DNA of 64,000 nucleotides, taken from positions 1 to 64,000 of the forward strand of contig JABMNR010000200.1 in NCBI GenBank assembly GCA_013203465.1, given 5' to 3'. The translations under genes were made by a program, and so were the position numbers. Shown one piece after another: positions 8,618 through 20,684 of this stretch. The notes below the pieces were generated by a model that was not told the DNA's origin, did no database searches, and was given only the letters and a program-made list of their open reading frames with translations. This stretch comes from Alphaproteobacteria bacterium. GTDB taxonomy: Bacteria > Pseudomonadota > Alphaproteobacteria > Thalassobaculales > Thalassobaculaceae. Every line of letters starts with the position of its first letter. Positions within the stretch are counted from its first letter, which is position 1.

Positions 8618-9972
8618 GCCGCCTCCGAGCCGGCGTCACGCACCGCCGTGACAACGCGGTCGACCACCGCTTCCACGATGGCGCTGTCCTCGCCCTCCGC
8701 CATCACGCGGATCACCGGCTCGGTGCCGGATTTCCGGATCAGCAGGCGGCCTTCGGCACCCAGTATCCGCTCACCCTCGGCGATGGCGCTCTTCACCGAC
8801 GACGCCTCCAACGGCGCGCCGCCACTAAACCGTACGTTCTTGAGGATTTGCGGCAATGGCTCGAACACCCGCGCCACCTCGGACAGCGGTTTGCCTTCCC
8901 GCACCAGCGCCGCCAGCACTTGCAGGGCGGCGATCAGCCCATCGCCGGTGGTGGCATGGTCGGAGACGATCATATGGCCCGACTGCTCACCACCGACGTT
9001 GAACCCGTCGGCCCGCATCCGTTCCAGCACGTAGCGGTCGCCGACCTTGGTGCGCACCAGCGCCAGGCCGCGTCTCGCCAGATAGTGTTCGAGGCCCAGG
9101 TTGGACATCACGGTCGCCACCACGCCGCCGCCCTTCAGGCGCCCGTCGGCAAGCCAGGAGCCGGCGATCAGCGCCAAGACCTGGTCGCCGTCGATCCGGT
9201 GCCCGGTTTCATCCGCGAGGATCAGCCGGTCGGCGTCACCGTCCAAGGCCAAGCCGAGATCGGCGCCCTCGGCGCGCACCCGTTCCTGCATCGCCTCGGG
9301 CGCGGTGGCGCCACAGCCATCGTTGATGTTGAACCCGTTCGGCTCGACCCCCATCGGGATCACCTCGGCACCCAGTTCGTAAAACACCCGCGGGGCGACC
9401 TTGTAGGCGGCACCGTGGGCGCAATCGACCACGATCCGCAAGCCGTCCAGCCGCATGCCGCGCGGGAACGTCGCTTTCACCGCCTCGATGTACCGCCCCT
9501 GCTCGTCGCCCAGACGCCGGGCGCGGCCAAGATCACGCGCCCCCGCCAGAGGCAAATCCTCGGGTGTCGCCATCAACGCTTCGATCCGATGCTCCACCGC
9601 GTCCGACAATTTGTAGCCGTCCGGCCCGAACAACTTGATGCCGTTGTCATGGAAGGGGTTGTGCGACGCCGAGATCATCACCCCCAGATCGGCGCGCAGC
9701 GACGGCACCAGCATGGCCACGGCCGGGGTCGGCATCGGGCCGACCAACACCACGTCCATGCCGATCGAGGTAAACCCGGAAACCAGCGCCGGCTCCAGGG
9801 TGTAGCCGGACAGCCGGGTGTCCTTGCCGATGACCGCCAGGTGCCGGCGGCCGTGATCGGTCTGAAAATGCGCGCCGGCCGCCATCGCCACCCGCATCAC
9901 GGTAGCCGGCGTCATCGGCTCGTCATTGGCGAGGCCGCGGATTCCATCGGTGCCGAACAGGGTGCGGGCCAT
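8614..9972 (-). CDS. glmM: Phosphoglucosamine mutase
   Basis: 452 residues from the ATG at 9972, which has GGAGA upstream; the ATG at 9990 has none. Interconverts glucosamine-6-phosphate and glucosamine-1-phosphate for UDP-GlcNAc, feeding peptidoglycan and lipopolysaccharide. It opens with LFGTDGIRG, has the phosphoserine loop [12 protein letters not shown] (catalytic Ser103), the metal loop LDGDADR, and the phosphate-binding IRKSGTEP near the C-terminus. The length matches GlmM. The glmM position downstream of ftsH-folP is a common bacterial arrangement. Confidence 0.96.
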   Translation of the reverse strand: MARTLFGTDGIRGLANDEPMTPATVMRVAMAAGAHFQTDHGRRHLAVIGKDTRLSGYTLEPALVSGFTSIGMDVVLVGPMPTPAVAMLVPSLRADLGVMISASHNPFHDNGIKLFGPDGYKLSDAVEHRIEALMATPEDLPLAGARDLGRARRLGDEQGRYIEAVKATFPRGMRLDGLRIVVDCAHGAAYKVAPRVFYELGAEVIPMGVEPNGFNINDGCGATAPEAMQERVRAEGADLGLALDGDADRLILADETGHRIDGDQVLALIAGSWLADGRLKGGGVVATVMSNLGLEHYLARRGLALVRTKVGDRYVLERMRADGFNVGGEQSGHMIVSDHATTGDGLIAALQVLAALVREGKPLSEVARVFEPLPQILKNVRFSGGAPLEASSVKSAIAEGERILGAEGRLLIRKSGTEPVIRVMAEGEDSAIVEAVVDRVVTAVRDAGSEAA

Positions 9973-10047
9973 GAGGCGGCGGGTCTCCATTGGTGAGTGG
10001 TTGTTTATACCTGATAGACCCCCCGCGATGCACGCGCGGCCGGATGG

Positions 10048-11163
10048 TTAAGCAACCGCGTCCAAGGCCGCTTGCACGGCCAGAGCCTGAGCCGTCGCCG
10101 CGACGTCGTGCACGCGCAGAATCTGGGCGCCACGCGCCACCGCCGCAAGCGCCAACGCGATCGACCCGGGGATTCGCTGTTTCGCCGTCTCGTTCCGGGA
10201 CAAAGCGCCGATCGCGCTCTTGCGCGAGGCGCCGAACAGAATCGGGCAACCGAGACCATGATACAGGGCAAACCAGGCGGTGATCTCCAGATTGTGCGTC
10301 ACCGTCTTGCCGAAGCCGAAGCCCGGATCGATCAGGATACGAGCGCGCGCGATACCCGCCGCTTCCGCCAGGGCCACCCGCTCGGCCAAGGTGTCGTAGA
10401 CGTCCAGCGGCGCGCACGCGTAGACCGGGTCATCCTGCATGGTCTTCGGCCGGCCGGCCATGTGCATCAACACGACTGGACAGCCACGCGCGGCCAGCAA
10501 CGGCGCCGCGTCCGCATCATGGCTCAGAGCCGAGACATCGTTGACGAGCGATGCTCCAGCGTCGAGGCCCGCCGCCATCACCGGCGCGTTGCGGCTGTCG
10601 ATCGACACCATGTGCCCGTCGCTGACCAAGGCCCGGATCACCGGTGCCGTGCGGCGAATCTCCTCCTCGATCGGCACCGGATCGGACCCAGGCCGCGTCG
10701 ATTCACCGCCGATGTCCAGGATCGCCGCGCCCTCGTCGGCCAGACTTCGGCCGTGCGCCACCGCCTCCGCCGTCTCAGGATGGTCGCCGCCATCGGAGAA
10801 GCTGTCTGGCGTGACGTTGACGATACCCATCAGGATCGGCCCGGTGGCGCGCTCCAGCGCTGGCAGCACCGGGCGACGTGGCGTGGTGAGCGCGGTAAGC
10901 CGCTCTTGCAGATCCGGGATGGCCAAACTGTCCAATGAGGCAACCGGAATCGATGCGGCGCGGATGGTCTCGTCCGTGCGGGCGATCACCTCAACCGCCC
11001 GGAAGACGATCGGCCCACCCGCCAAGGCCAAGCCATGACCACCGGCGAGGGCCGCCTCGGCCTCGGGGCCGGTGACGAGATCGATCGGCCGGAGATACAG
11101 GCGCGTGGCGGAACCGACGAGCCCGCGCGTCGGCGCGGGCTCGCGAACAAGCGGAAGACGCAC
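10048..11163 (-). CDS. folP: Dihydropteroate synthase
   Basis: 371 residues from a GTG at 11163, ten bases after the ftsH stop. Condenses 6-hydroxymethyl-dihydropterin diphosphate with p-aminobenzoate in folate synthesis. The TIM-barrel core begins around residue 108 with MGIVNVTPDSFSDGG and continues with DIGGESTRPGS, SIDSRNAPV, NDVSAL and DPGFGFGKT. The first 105 residues are an extension containing RLYLRPI, seen in many alphaproteobacterial homologues. The start is uncertain: no clear ribosome binding site is visible, and a strong hairpin (11119-11142) lies inside the extension. Confidence 0.93.
   Translation of the reverse strand: MRLPLVREPAPTRGLVGSATRLYLRPIDLVTGPEAEAALAGGHGLALAGGPIVFRAVEVIARTDETIRAASIPVASLDSLAIPDLQERLTALTTPRRPVLPALERATGPILMGIVNVTPDSFSDGGDHPETAEAVAHGRSLADEGAAILDIGGESTRPGSDPVPIEEEIRRTAPVIRALVSDGHMVSIDSRNAPVMAAGLDAGASLVNDVSALSHDADAAPLLAARGCPVVLMHMAGRPKTMQDDPVYACAPLDVYDTLAERVALAEAAGIARARILIDPGFGFGKTVTHNLEITAWFALYHGLGCPILFGASRKSAIGALSRNETAKQRIPGSIALALAAVARGAQILRVHDVAATAQALAVQAALDAVA
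11119..11142. repeat. Perfect hairpin at the ftsH-folP junction
   Basis: GAGCCCGCGC, a four-base loop, then GCGCGGGCTC: a perfect ten-base stem of almost pure GC. It lies 32 bases past the ftsH stop, within the proposed folP N-terminal codons. No T-run follows on either strand, so it is not a classical terminator. It could slow ribosomes, stabilise the ftsH message end or mark a later folP start. Confidence 0.6.
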
Positions 11164-11173
11164 GACAGGACGC

Positions 11174-13119
<1,946 letters not shown>

Positions 13120-13123
<4 letters not shown>

Positions 13124-14499
13124 GTCGCCAGCCTTCTGTTCGACGGCGGAAAGGGGGCGGGTATCCTACTGCATCCGCCAGATCGAGCGTCCTGAAATAC
13201 GTCCATGGATCGAAACCGCACCCGCACCCTGTCTCCGATCCAGGCCGTCGCATTGGCCGCCTGTTCCGTAAGGTGGGGGAGCGCGATACCGCCGTCAAGA
13301 TCGACGACCATCGGAAGAGCCAACCGCGCGGGGTGGGGAATCAGCATTCCCTCGCGAGTCCCGAGCCCGCTGGCACCGATCGATCGCCGCCAGCGCCGCC
13401 AACCTTCCGACCCGCAAGCCTCGACCCGGACCGGCGCCGTGCCCTCGTTGCGGATGCTGTACCGGCCGTCCCAGACGCGCGTGTGGCCGGGCGGCACGAG
13501 AAGCGGCGGCGCCGCCGCCTGCCATTCACGAAAAATAACGACGCGAGCGCCCGTCCGCCCGACGCAGCACCCGGCGAGAGTACGAGCACCGTCGTCCGTC
13601 GTCCGCGTAAGCCACCCGATCAACCGGTCTAGCCGATCTCCACGCGGTGGGTAGCCACCACCGCCAACCCACCGTAGCAGGCGTTCGATCACCCGGCCGC
13701 ACAGCGGTTTCGGGATTGTGTCCAGGGCGGTCACCTCAAACCCGATCCAGCCGGCCGCCATCACCTCGGCATGGACCGCGACCCAATCCCTGACCGCCAT
13801 GTCCAGATGCGCGCGTGCCGTCCCCATGGCGTCGGCCAATCGCCCAAGACGTTCGGCGGTGACGCCGGCCGCGTCCAGGCGCGGCATCAGCGCCCGCAGC
13901 CGGGGGCGAACATAGTGTTGGTCCCGATTGGTCGGATCGTCGACAAACACGAGACCGGCGATCTGACACGTGGCAATCAGACGGGCCTTGGGTACGTCGA
14001 GCAACGGCCGCAACAGACGCACGCCGTCGCGCTCAACCACCCGGCCCATGCCGGCAAGCCCGTCGGGACCGGTGTCGCGCTCGATACGATACAGAACGGT
14101 TTCCGCCTGATCGTCCAAATGATGAGCGAGCACCAGCGTCTCGATCCCGCCGGCGCGGCAGGCATCACCCAACAGCCGATAGCGCGCCTCCCGCGCCGCC
14201 TCGGACAAGCCGGTCACCGGTTTCGTACCGCGCCACGCGAGAATCCGATGCTCCCGACCACGGGCGGCAGCCAAGTGACCGACCGCCGCCGCCTCCGCCG
14301 CCGAATCGGACCGCAGTCCATGATCCACCGTCAGCGCAACCAGCGGCACGCCAATCCGGCGCGTCCAGGTATCCATCAGATGAAACAGCGCCACGCTGTC
14401 GGGTCCGCCCGAGACCGCGACCGCTAACGGTCTCGTGTCGGGGCTGAGCAGCGGCGCGAGCCGATCCGCCAGTTCCGCGACGGACAACGCGTGGTGCAT
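13120..14499 (-). CDS. tilS: tRNA(Ile)-lysidine synthetase
   Basis: 459 residues from the ATG at 14499; a GTG at 14550, directly after the cpoB stop, would add 17 residues and is the alternative start. Converts cytidine 34 of tRNA(Ile) CAU to lysidine, so it is essential for AUA decoding. The PP-loop motif SGGPDS is at residues 30-35, and [11 protein letters not shown] in the middle of the N-terminal domain is characteristic. The C-terminal region is less conserved but of normal length. It sits between cpoB and ftsH, a widespread order in Proteobacteria. Confidence 0.95.
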
Positions 14500-14551
14500 T
14501 GGTCCCCGTGGCTCCGGCCCGTCGCGCGGCTGTGTCGCCAACGGCGTCACC

Positions 14552-15682
14552 TCACCGGCCGCACTTCAGCCGTTCGCGCTCCTGAACCATCCGGCGCTTG
14601 ATGTTCGTCGGCGCCTTGGGAAAATCGGCTTGCAGCTTGTCGAAGGTGGCGCAGGCGTCGTCCCGACGGTCGATCTGGGCAAGCGCCATGCCGAGCTTCA
14701 ACAGATTGTCGACCGCCTTTGGGCTCTGAGGATAGGTCTGATAGCCCTCCAGGAACGTCACGGCGGCATCCTGATAGCGTTCCCGCACGTAGTAGGTTTC
14801 ACCCAGCCAGTACTGCGCGTTGCCCGCTAGCGGATCCTCGGGATGCGCCTGCACGAAGGTTTGAAATGCCACCTGAGCCTTATCGTAATCATGCTTGATC
14901 AGATAGTCGAAGGCCGCGCGGTATTGTTGCTCCGGCGTGCCCCCAGGCGGGATGCTCGCGGTTTCAGTCGAGGGAGCGGTCTGGATCGAGGCTGACGGCA
15001 CGGCTGCCGAAGACAACGCTGGCGCCGTGGTGGCCGGATCGGGCGTAGGCACAGCGGCTGCCGTTGGAGCCGACACGGCACCGCCACTTTGCAGGGCCGT
15101 GATGTCGCTGCCGGTGAGGGTTCCCAATGTGCCTGATTGGCGCGACGGCGGCGGAGACGTAGGATCCGCGGGCACCGGTGCCGCGACACTAGGGGTCGGC
15201 GCGGTGCTGGCCGCCGTCAGGCTCGGCTCGGGCTCCGGGACCGGCCGATCGGCGGCGTCAACCCCCGAGGCGGAGCCGGATGCCCCCGTTAACTCGCGAT
15301 ACCGCTGATCGGTGTCGACCTGCAGACGATCGAGACGGTCGTTGGTTCGGCCGAGTTGAAACCCCAACTCCTCGACCCGGCCGGTGAGCGCCCGCAAATC
15401 GGCCTCGAAGCGCTGGATCTTGATTTCGATGCGGGCGAGCGCGGTCGGTGCACCGCCGGACGCATCAAGGGTGGTTTGCTCGATCGCGGGAGCCGTGACT
15501 TTGCCCGCGTCGACCTGTGGCGCGGGGCTGCCGGCATAGACCGATCGCTGTACATCCGACAGCTCACGCTCAAGCCGGTTAATGCGGTTGATGAGGCTGG
15601 AGATGTCCTGCTGCGCCACTGTCGGCGACGCCGTCGCCACCAGCGCGAACAAGATCAACAATGCAATCACGGAGCGTTTCAT
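14552..15682 (-). CDS. cpoB: Tol-Pal system protein CpoB (YbgF)
   Basis: 376 residues, periplasmic. The signal peptide is cleaved after about A23 (TASPTVAQ). A coiled coil (about 27-55, and again about 90-140) drives trimerisation. A long Pro, Ala, Ser and Thr-rich linker follows (about 145-245), then C-terminal TPRs beginning QYRAAFDYLIKHDYDKAQ and ending near KRRMVQERERLKC. CpoB coordinates outer-membrane constriction by Tol-Pal with peptidoglycan synthesis. The linker is longer than in the E. coli protein, which is common in this class. Confidence 0.93.
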   Translation of the reverse strand: MKRSVIALLILFALVATASPTVAQQDISSLINRINRLERELSDVQRSVYAGSPAPQVDAGKVTAPAIEQTTLDASGGAPTALARIEIKIQRFEADLRALTGRVEELGFQLGRTNDRLDRLQVDTDQRYRELTGASGSASGVDAADRPVPEPEPSLTAASTAPTPSVAAPVPADPTSPPPSRQSGTLGTLTGSDITALQSGGAVSAPTAAAVPTPDPATTAPALSSAAVPSASIQTAPSTETASIPPGGTPEQQYRAAFDYLIKHDYDKAQVAFQTFVQAHPEDPLAGNAQYWLGETYYVRERYQDAAVTFLEGYQTYPQSPKAVDNLLKLGMALAQIDRRDDACATFDKLQADFPKAPTNIKRRMVQERERLKCGR

Positions 15683-15817
15683 ATCCGCACCTTGGCCCCG
15701 AACGGCGGCATGAATATGGCACCGGCGGCCGTGGCATCATCCACGCACCGCCGGGTCCAATTCCAGTCGACCCCGACGCCCGTTGGCGTCCGGCGTCAAT
15801 GGACGCCGTCTAAAGGA

Positions 15818-16324
15818 TCAGTTGACGACAGTCACTCCTCGACGATTCTGCGCCCACGCCTCCTCGTTGGAGCCGAGCACCGCTGGGCGTTCCTTGCCGT
15901 AGGAAATCGTGGTGAGCCGGCTCGTATCGATGCCGAGGGAAACCAGGTAGTCGCGGACCGCTGTCGCGCGCCGCTCGCCCAGAGCGAGGTTGTACTCGCG
16001 GGTGCCGCGCTCGTCGGCATGACCTTCGATCGACATGGTCAGGCTCGGATATTTGCGCATCCAGAAGGCCTGCCGCTCCAAGGTGGTGCGGGATTCATTG
16101 GTGAGGTCCGACTTGTCGAAGGCGAAGAACACCCGGTCGCCGACATTGACAACGAAATCCTCAGCTGTGCCGGGAGCCGGGCCGACCGGTGCCGCCGAAG
16201 CTGTCGATGACTGAGCGCCGGTAACGGCACCAGAACCGCCCGCGCTCGCCGAGCTATCGGGCGCCGTCTCGCAGGCGGCGAGAAGCGCGACGGCGGCGAA
16301 GACACTAAGAAACTTAATACGCAT
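15818..16324 (-). CDS. pal: Peptidoglycan-associated lipoprotein Pal
   Basis: 168 residues from the ATG at 16324, which has AAGGA about ten bases upstream; the longer frame upstream is not used. The lipoprotein signal is short, with the lipobox LLAAC and lipidated Cys18. A Ser, Ala and Thr-rich linker follows, then an OmpA-type domain with FDKSDLT, the peptidoglycan-binding IEGHADERGTREYN and LGERRA (Asp and Arg ligands kept), and GKERPAVLG. It anchors the outer membrane to the wall and is released by TolB/TolA cycling. Confidence 0.96.
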   Translation of the reverse strand: MRIKFLSVFAAVALLAACETAPDSSASAGGSGAVTGAQSSTASAAPVGPAPGTAEDFVVNVGDRVFFAFDKSDLTNESRTTLERQAFWMRKYPSLTMSIEGHADERGTREYNLALGERRATAVRDYLVSLGIDTSRLTTISYGKERPAVLGSNEEAWAQNRRGVTVVN

Positions 16325-16480
16325 GATCGGTTGTCCTTCCGGAGAAAACATGAAGCCGGGCACCCCGCCCCCCCTCGGTCCTGGTCCACCCGTATATTCA
16401 GGCGCCGGACTCGCTTCCATCAGCCGAATCGGACAATTCCGACCGCCGACCGCGAGCGCGTTGTTATACGGGGAAAACCT

Positions 16481-17869
16481 CTAGCGAATCAAGGGGCTCC
16501 ACGCAGGATCGGATGCATCCTCGGGAGTGACAAGCTCGCGATCGTTATACCCGGTAAGATCGATCGTGTGTAATCTGGTCGTCCCGCCCCGACCGCTGGA
16601 ATCCGTACGATCCTGCTTGAAATAGACCAGGACACGCCCGTTTGGCGCCCAACTCGGGGCTTCCACCAGATAGCCCTCCGACAGCAGCCGCTCGCCGGAG
16701 CCGTCGGTCCGCATCACCCCGATGTGAAAACGGCCGCCCGTCATCTTGGTGAATGCGATCAGGTCGCCGCGCGGCGACCAGACCGGCGTGGCGTATCGGC
16801 CGTTGCCGAAGCTGATCCGGGTGACCCCGCTGCCGTCGGCATTCATGACGTAGAGCTGTTGCGCGCCGCCACGGTCGGAGTTGAACGCCACCTGGCTACC
16901 ATCAGGACTGTAGCTCGGCGAGGTATCGATCGAGCTGCTGTCGGTCAGCCGCGCCACCCGGTGGGTGCGCAGATCCATGGTGTAGAGGTCGGTTATGCCG
17001 TCGCGCGCCAAGCTCATGATCACCCGGTTGCCATCGGGCGAAAACCGCGGCGCAAAGGTCATACCCGGGAAATCGCCCAACACCTCCTGCTGCGCCGACT
17101 CCAGGTTGAAGATATAAACCCTCGGCTTTTTGGCGTAATAGGCGAGGTAGGTGATCTCCTGCAGCGTCGGCGAGAACCGTGGGGTCAGGACCAGGGTGCG
17201 CCCATCGGTCAGGAACATGTGGCTGGCACCATCCTGATCCATGATAGCCAGTCGCTTCTCCCGTCGGTTTTGCGGGCCACGTTCCGAGATGTACACAATC
17301 CGGGTATCGAAATACCCTTCCTCGCCGGTGATCCGCTTATAGATCATATCGGAGATGATGTGCGCCGCCCGCCGCATCGACTCCTGGATCGCGGTCAACG
17401 CCGTGCCGGTCATGTACTGCTCGGCAAACACATCCCACAAACGATACTCGACCCGAAACTGGCCGCCGGCGAGCATGATGATCCGGCCGTGAACCAACGC
17501 CTGGGCGTTGATCTTGCGCCAGTCGTCGAAACGCGGGATCGCGTCGAACTGCAGATCGGATTGAATGAACGCCGCGTGGTCGATCGGCGCGAACAATCCG
17601 GAGCGTTCCAGATTCGCGCGGATGATCCCGCCAACCTCCCGGCCGATCCGGGTCGCCTCGATCCCATCCCCGCGAAAATCGACGACCGCCAAGGGCAAGG
17701 GATCGACCCGGCCACTGGTGATGTCGATGCGCAGTTCGGCCAGCGCCGGTCCAACCAAGCCCAACGCGGCTCCGCCGCCGAGCGTCAAGCGTCCAAACGC
17801 TCGGCGCGAGACCGGCGCCAACAGCGGACGGGGAGTAACAAGCGGTAAGGGAACAGCCCTGGTGTTCAT
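16481..17869 (-). CDS. tolB: Tol-Pal translocation protein TolB with a Tat-type signal
   Basis: 462 residues. The start at 17869 overlaps the tolA stop (ATGA). TolB is a periplasmic protein that shuttles between Pal and TolA. The N-terminal domain (about 45-180) precedes a six-bladed propeller with repeated motifs [21 protein letters not shown] and [10 protein letters not shown]. The leader is odd: residues 21-26 read SRRAFG, followed by a Gly and Ala-rich, weakly hydrophobic stretch and a cleavage site after about A44 (ALA-EL). This is a twin-arginine type signal rather than the usual Sec signal of E. coli TolB. Confidence 0.95.
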   Translation of the reverse strand: MNTRAVPLPLVTPRPLLAPVSRRAFGRLTLGGGAALGLVGPALAELRIDITSGRVDPLPLAVVDFRGDGIEATRIGREVGGIIRANLERSGLFAPIDHAAFIQSDLQFDAIPRFDDWRKINAQALVHGRIIMLAGGQFRVEYRLWDVFAEQYMTGTALTAIQESMRRAAHIISDMIYKRITGEEGYFDTRIVYISERGPQNRREKRLAIMDQDGASHMFLTDGRTLVLTPRFSPTLQEITYLAYYAKKPRVYIFNLESAQQEVLGDFPGMTFAPRFSPDGNRVIMSLARDGITDLYTMDLRTHRVARLTDSSSIDTSPSYSPDGSQVAFNSDRGGAQQLYVMNADGSGVTRISFGNGRYATPVWSPRGDLIAFTKMTGGRFHIGVMRTDGSGERLLSEGYLVEAPSWAPNGRVLVYFKQDRTDSSGRGGTTRLHTIDLTGYNDRELVTPEDASDPAWSPLIR

Positions 17870-18975
17870 GACAGCATGTCCTTCGGGTCGAAGGTGATGG
17901 TGAAGCGATTCCATGTTTCGTACTTCTCCGGCGGCAACTTAAGCGGTGTGCAGGTGGGGCTGCGCAGCGCGCGCAACGCGGACTCCGCGGCAGCTCGGAA
18001 GAACGGATCGGTCGACATGCGGGCGCGGTCAATCACCGTGGCTGAACGCACCGTGCGGTCGGGGTTCATAACGACATCGATCTCGACGACCAGCGAACCC
18101 GCGTCCTTGGCGCCGGCCGGCACCAGCCAGCAGCCGGAAACCTGGCGCCGGATGGCGTCCATTTCCGAGACCGAAAGCGACTGGTTCGGGTCGAAACTGG
18201 CGCGCCGCGCGGTTGAATCCTCGGTCTTGAGGCTCGGCGTGTCAGTTGGCTCGGCCCGCTTCGGCGCGTCGTCCTTGAGTTTTTGAACCGTCTTCAGGAC
18301 ATTCAGGAAAGCGTCCTTCTTGTCCGGTTTCTTCGGCGTCTCCGGCACCACCGGTGCCTCGCGCGCGGCGACCTGTTTCGGCTCGGGCTTACGGCGCGGC
18401 GGTGGCGCCGGACGCGCGGTCGGGATCGGCGCCGTTGGCTCCGGCTCCGCCTTGACCGGTGTCGGTTTCGGCTCCGGCTCCGGCGGCGGCGCCTCGGCGG
18501 CAACCGCCAACGCGGGTTCCGGCACCGGCGCGGGTTCAGGTTCGATCGCTGGCGCCGGCTCCGGCTTCGGTTCGGGAACCGGCACCGCTTCGACCACCTC
18601 GGCGGGGGCGGGCGTTGGTTCGACCGCCGGGGATGGCGCCGGTTCGGGTTTCGGTTGGGGGACCGGCACCGCCTCGGTTAGCTGAGCCGCCGGCGCGAGT
18701 ATCGGTGGAAGCGGGGGCGCCACGGCGGCGGGCGGCGGGGGCGGTGTTCGCGCAGCCTCCGGTTTCGACGTGGCGACTGGCTCGGGTGGTGCGTCGACTG
18801 GCTTGGCTTCCTCGGAGGGTGGCGGAGCGTTGGTGACTTCCGCCACCGTAACCACGTCGACGACAACCAGCCGATCCACGACCGTCCGTTCGCGCGCAAG
18901 GTGCGGCAAACCAAGCACCGCCACCGCGATCAGCGCCGCGTGGAACAGGACCGACAACGTCAGGCCGCGGGTCAT
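17866..18975 (-). CDS. tolA: TolA, inner-membrane bridging protein of the Tol-Pal system
   Basis: 369 residues from the ATG at 18975 (GGAG eight bases before it). There is one N-terminal helix (about 5-22, [17 protein letters not shown]). A long Pro, Glu, Ala and Val-rich spacer (about 45-215) made of PEPKPEP-like units replaces the alanine-rich helix of E. coli TolA. The C-terminal domain (about 265-369, from [20 protein letters not shown]) is TonB/TolA-like and would bind TolB. It transmits energy from TolQR to the outer membrane. Its place between tolR and tolB fits. Confidence 0.9.
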   Translation of the reverse strand: MTRGLTLSVLFHAALIAVAVLGLPHLARERTVVDRLVVVDVVTVAEVTNAPPPSEEAKPVDAPPEPVATSKPEAARTPPPPPAAVAPPLPPILAPAAQLTEAVPVPQPKPEPAPSPAVEPTPAPAEVVEAVPVPEPKPEPAPAIEPEPAPVPEPALAVAAEAPPPEPEPKPTPVKAEPEPTAPIPTARPAPPPRRKPEPKQVAAREAPVVPETPKKPDKKDAFLNVLKTVQKLKDDAPKRAEPTDTPSLKTEDSTARRASFDPNQSLSVSEMDAIRRQVSGCWLVPAGAKDAGSLVVEIDVVMNPDRTVRSATVIDRARMSTDPFFRAAAESALRALRSPTCTPLKLPPEKYETWNRFTITFDPKDMLS

Positions 18976-18998
18976 CGTTGTCTCCTCAACGCCACCCC

Positions 18999-19448
18999 TC
19001 ACCGTCGCCGGGTCGCCTCATCGGGCAACTCGGCCAACAGCGCTACCCGGCTGAACCCAGCGGCGCTGATCTTGCCCATGACCGTCATCACGACGCCGTA
19101 GGCGATCGCCTTGTCACCGCGCACGAAGATTCGCGTGTCCGGCTTGACGCCGGTGATCGCCACCAGCTTTGGTACCAACTCCGCCATCGGGATCTTGGTC
19201 TCCTCGACATAAATTCCGCCGTCTGCGCGCACGCTTATGACCAACGGCTCGGCCTCGTCCGTGAGCTGGGCGGCCTCGGTCTTCGGCAGGTCGACCGGCA
19301 CACCGACGGTCAGCAGTGGCGCCGAGATCATGAACACGATCAACAACACCAGCATCACGTCGACGAACGGCGTGACGTTGATGTCGCTCAGCGGCGTATA
19401 CCGCCGCCGCAACCCGCCGCGCGCCCGCGACACCAGAGGTCCGGCCAC
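18999..19448 (-). CDS. tolR: TolR, proton-channel subunit
   Basis: 149 residues from a GTG start. One transmembrane helix (about 25-45) contains the conserved proton-carrying aspartate in INVTPFVDVMLVLLIVFM (Asp30). The periplasmic domain follows, with VDLPKTEA and VRADGGIYV typical of ExbD/TolR. It pairs with TolQ in an inner-membrane complex energising TolA. It follows tolQ by three bases and ends 23 bases before the tolA start. Confidence 0.95.
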   Translation of the reverse strand: MAGPLVSRARGGLRRRYTPLSDINVTPFVDVMLVLLIVFMISAPLLTVGVPVDLPKTEAAQLTDEAEPLVISVRADGGIYVEETKIPMAELVPKLVAITGVKPDTRIFVRGDKAIAYGVVMTVMGKISAAGFSRVALLAELPDEATRRR

Positions 19449-19451
19449 GGC

Positions 19452-20183
19452 TCAGCTCCCCTCATCGAGCTGGCGCGACAGGATCGAGCCGAACTCGGTG
19501 GCGAAGCCCTCCAGCCGCGCGCCGTAGCGGCCGAGATCGCTGGAAATCTTGTTGTAGGCGACCACCGCCGGAATCGCCGCGACCAGACCGAGCGCGGTGG
19601 CGAACAGCGCTTCCGCGATGCCCGGCGCCACCACGGCGAGCGACGTGTTCTTGGTCGCCGCGATCGATTGGAAACTGTTCATGATGCCCCACACCGTGCC
19701 GAACAATCCGACGAATGGCGCGGTCGAGCCGACCGAGGCGAGGAACGTCATGCGCTTCTCAAGGGTCTCCATCTCGCGCGAGATGGTCAGGTTCATTACC
19801 TGATCGATGCGTTGACGCAGGCTCGCACGCAACTCGTTGCCGCGGGTGTTCAACCCCTTGGCCGCCGAACGCCGCCATTCCCGCATGGCCGAGGCGAAGA
19901 TCGCCGCAAGCGGGTCGCTCGGGCTTCCGCCCATCCGATCGTACAAGTCCTCCAGCGAGCCGCCCGACCAGAAGGCATCCTCGAAGTCCCCGGCCCGCTT
20001 GCGCATCTGACGCATCTTCATGGTCTTCTCGAAGATGATCGCCCAGCACCAGATCGAGGCCAATATCAGCAGGATCATGACCGCCTTGACCACCGGATCG
20101 GCGGACAGGAACAACCCCCAGATGCTGAGATCGCTCGTGTACAGGGCGACCGCGTCGATCGTTGTTTGCGCGTTCTGCTCCAT
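19452..20183 (-). CDS. tolQ: TolQ, proton-channel subunit
   Basis: 243 residues. Three helices: about 33-53 (VVKAVMILLILASIWCW), about 142-165 and about 178-200. The conserved MotA/TolQ/ExbB signatures are ASVGSTAPFVGLFGTVWGI and GIAEALFATALGLVAAIPAVV. It forms the pentameric channel around TolR. RBS AGAGG precedes the ATG. A second, distant TolQ/MotA-like protein is encoded at 33.8 kb. Confidence 0.97.
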   Translation of the reverse strand: MEQNAQTTIDAVALYTSDLSIWGLFLSADPVVKAVMILLILASIWCWAIIFEKTMKMRQMRKRAGDFEDAFWSGGSLEDLYDRMGGSPSDPLAAIFASAMREWRRSAAKGLNTRGNELRASLRQRIDQVMNLTISREMETLEKRMTFLASVGSTAPFVGLFGTVWGIMNSFQSIAATKNTSLAVVAPGIAEALFATALGLVAAIPAVVAYNKISSDLGRYGARLEGFATEFGSILSRQLDEGS

Positions 20184-20201
20184 CGGTTTCCTCTTGGGTG
20201 G

Positions 20202-20684
20202 TTATGCCGTCACGGTTGCCGGCGAGCCGGTCGCACGTTCGAAGATGGCCCGCATGTCCGCCGGCAGGCGCGCCGGCCGGCCAGCCGGGTTCACCAGAGC
20301 GATCGTAAGATCAAGCGCTACCAACAAGGCGCCATCGGCGGCGTTGCAAACGACCTGCCTCGCCTCGACGGCGGCGCCGCGCAAGGCGGCGAACCACGTC
20401 CGCACCTCCAGGTGATCGTCGAGCCGCGCCGGTGCGTGGAACTCGATACCGCAGCGTCGAACCACGAAACTCAATCCATGTTCCGCCCGAAGCCGTCCTT
20501 GATCGATGCCGAGATATCGCAGCATTTCGGTGCGCGCGCGTTCGGCGAACCGTAAATAGTTCGCGTGATAAACGATGCCGCCGGCGTCGGTGTCCTCGTA
20601 ATAGACACGGATCGGAAAGCGGAATTCGCCCGCGACCAGCCGACCGCTTGCCGGCACCGCGTCACTCCACGCCGGATCAACCAT
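20202..20684 (-). CDS. ybgC: Tol-Pal associated acyl-CoA thioesterase YbgC
   Basis: 160 residues, hot-dog fold. The active-site motif [17 protein letters not shown] at about residues 28-44 contains the catalytic aspartate. Family members hydrolyse short- or medium-chain acyl-CoA, or acyl-ACP in lipid metabolism, and are encoded first in tol operons. The gene overlaps the end of ruvB by eight bases, so it is the link between the ruv and tol groups. GAGGG precedes the ATG. Confidence 0.93.
   Translation of the reverse strand: MVDPAWSDAVPASGRLVAGEFRFPIRVYYEDTDAGGIVYHANYLRFAERARTEMLRYLGIDQGRLRAEHGLSFVVRRCGIEFHAPARLDDHLEVRTWFAALRGAAVEARQVVCNAADGALLVALDLTIALVNPAGRPARLPADMRAIFERATGSPATVTA

Noticed and set aside
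18978-20555. A 525-codon rightward frame antisense to tolR, tolQ and ybgC
   Set aside because: It mirrors conserved genes and has Arg, His and Gln-rich composition, typical of shadow frames here.
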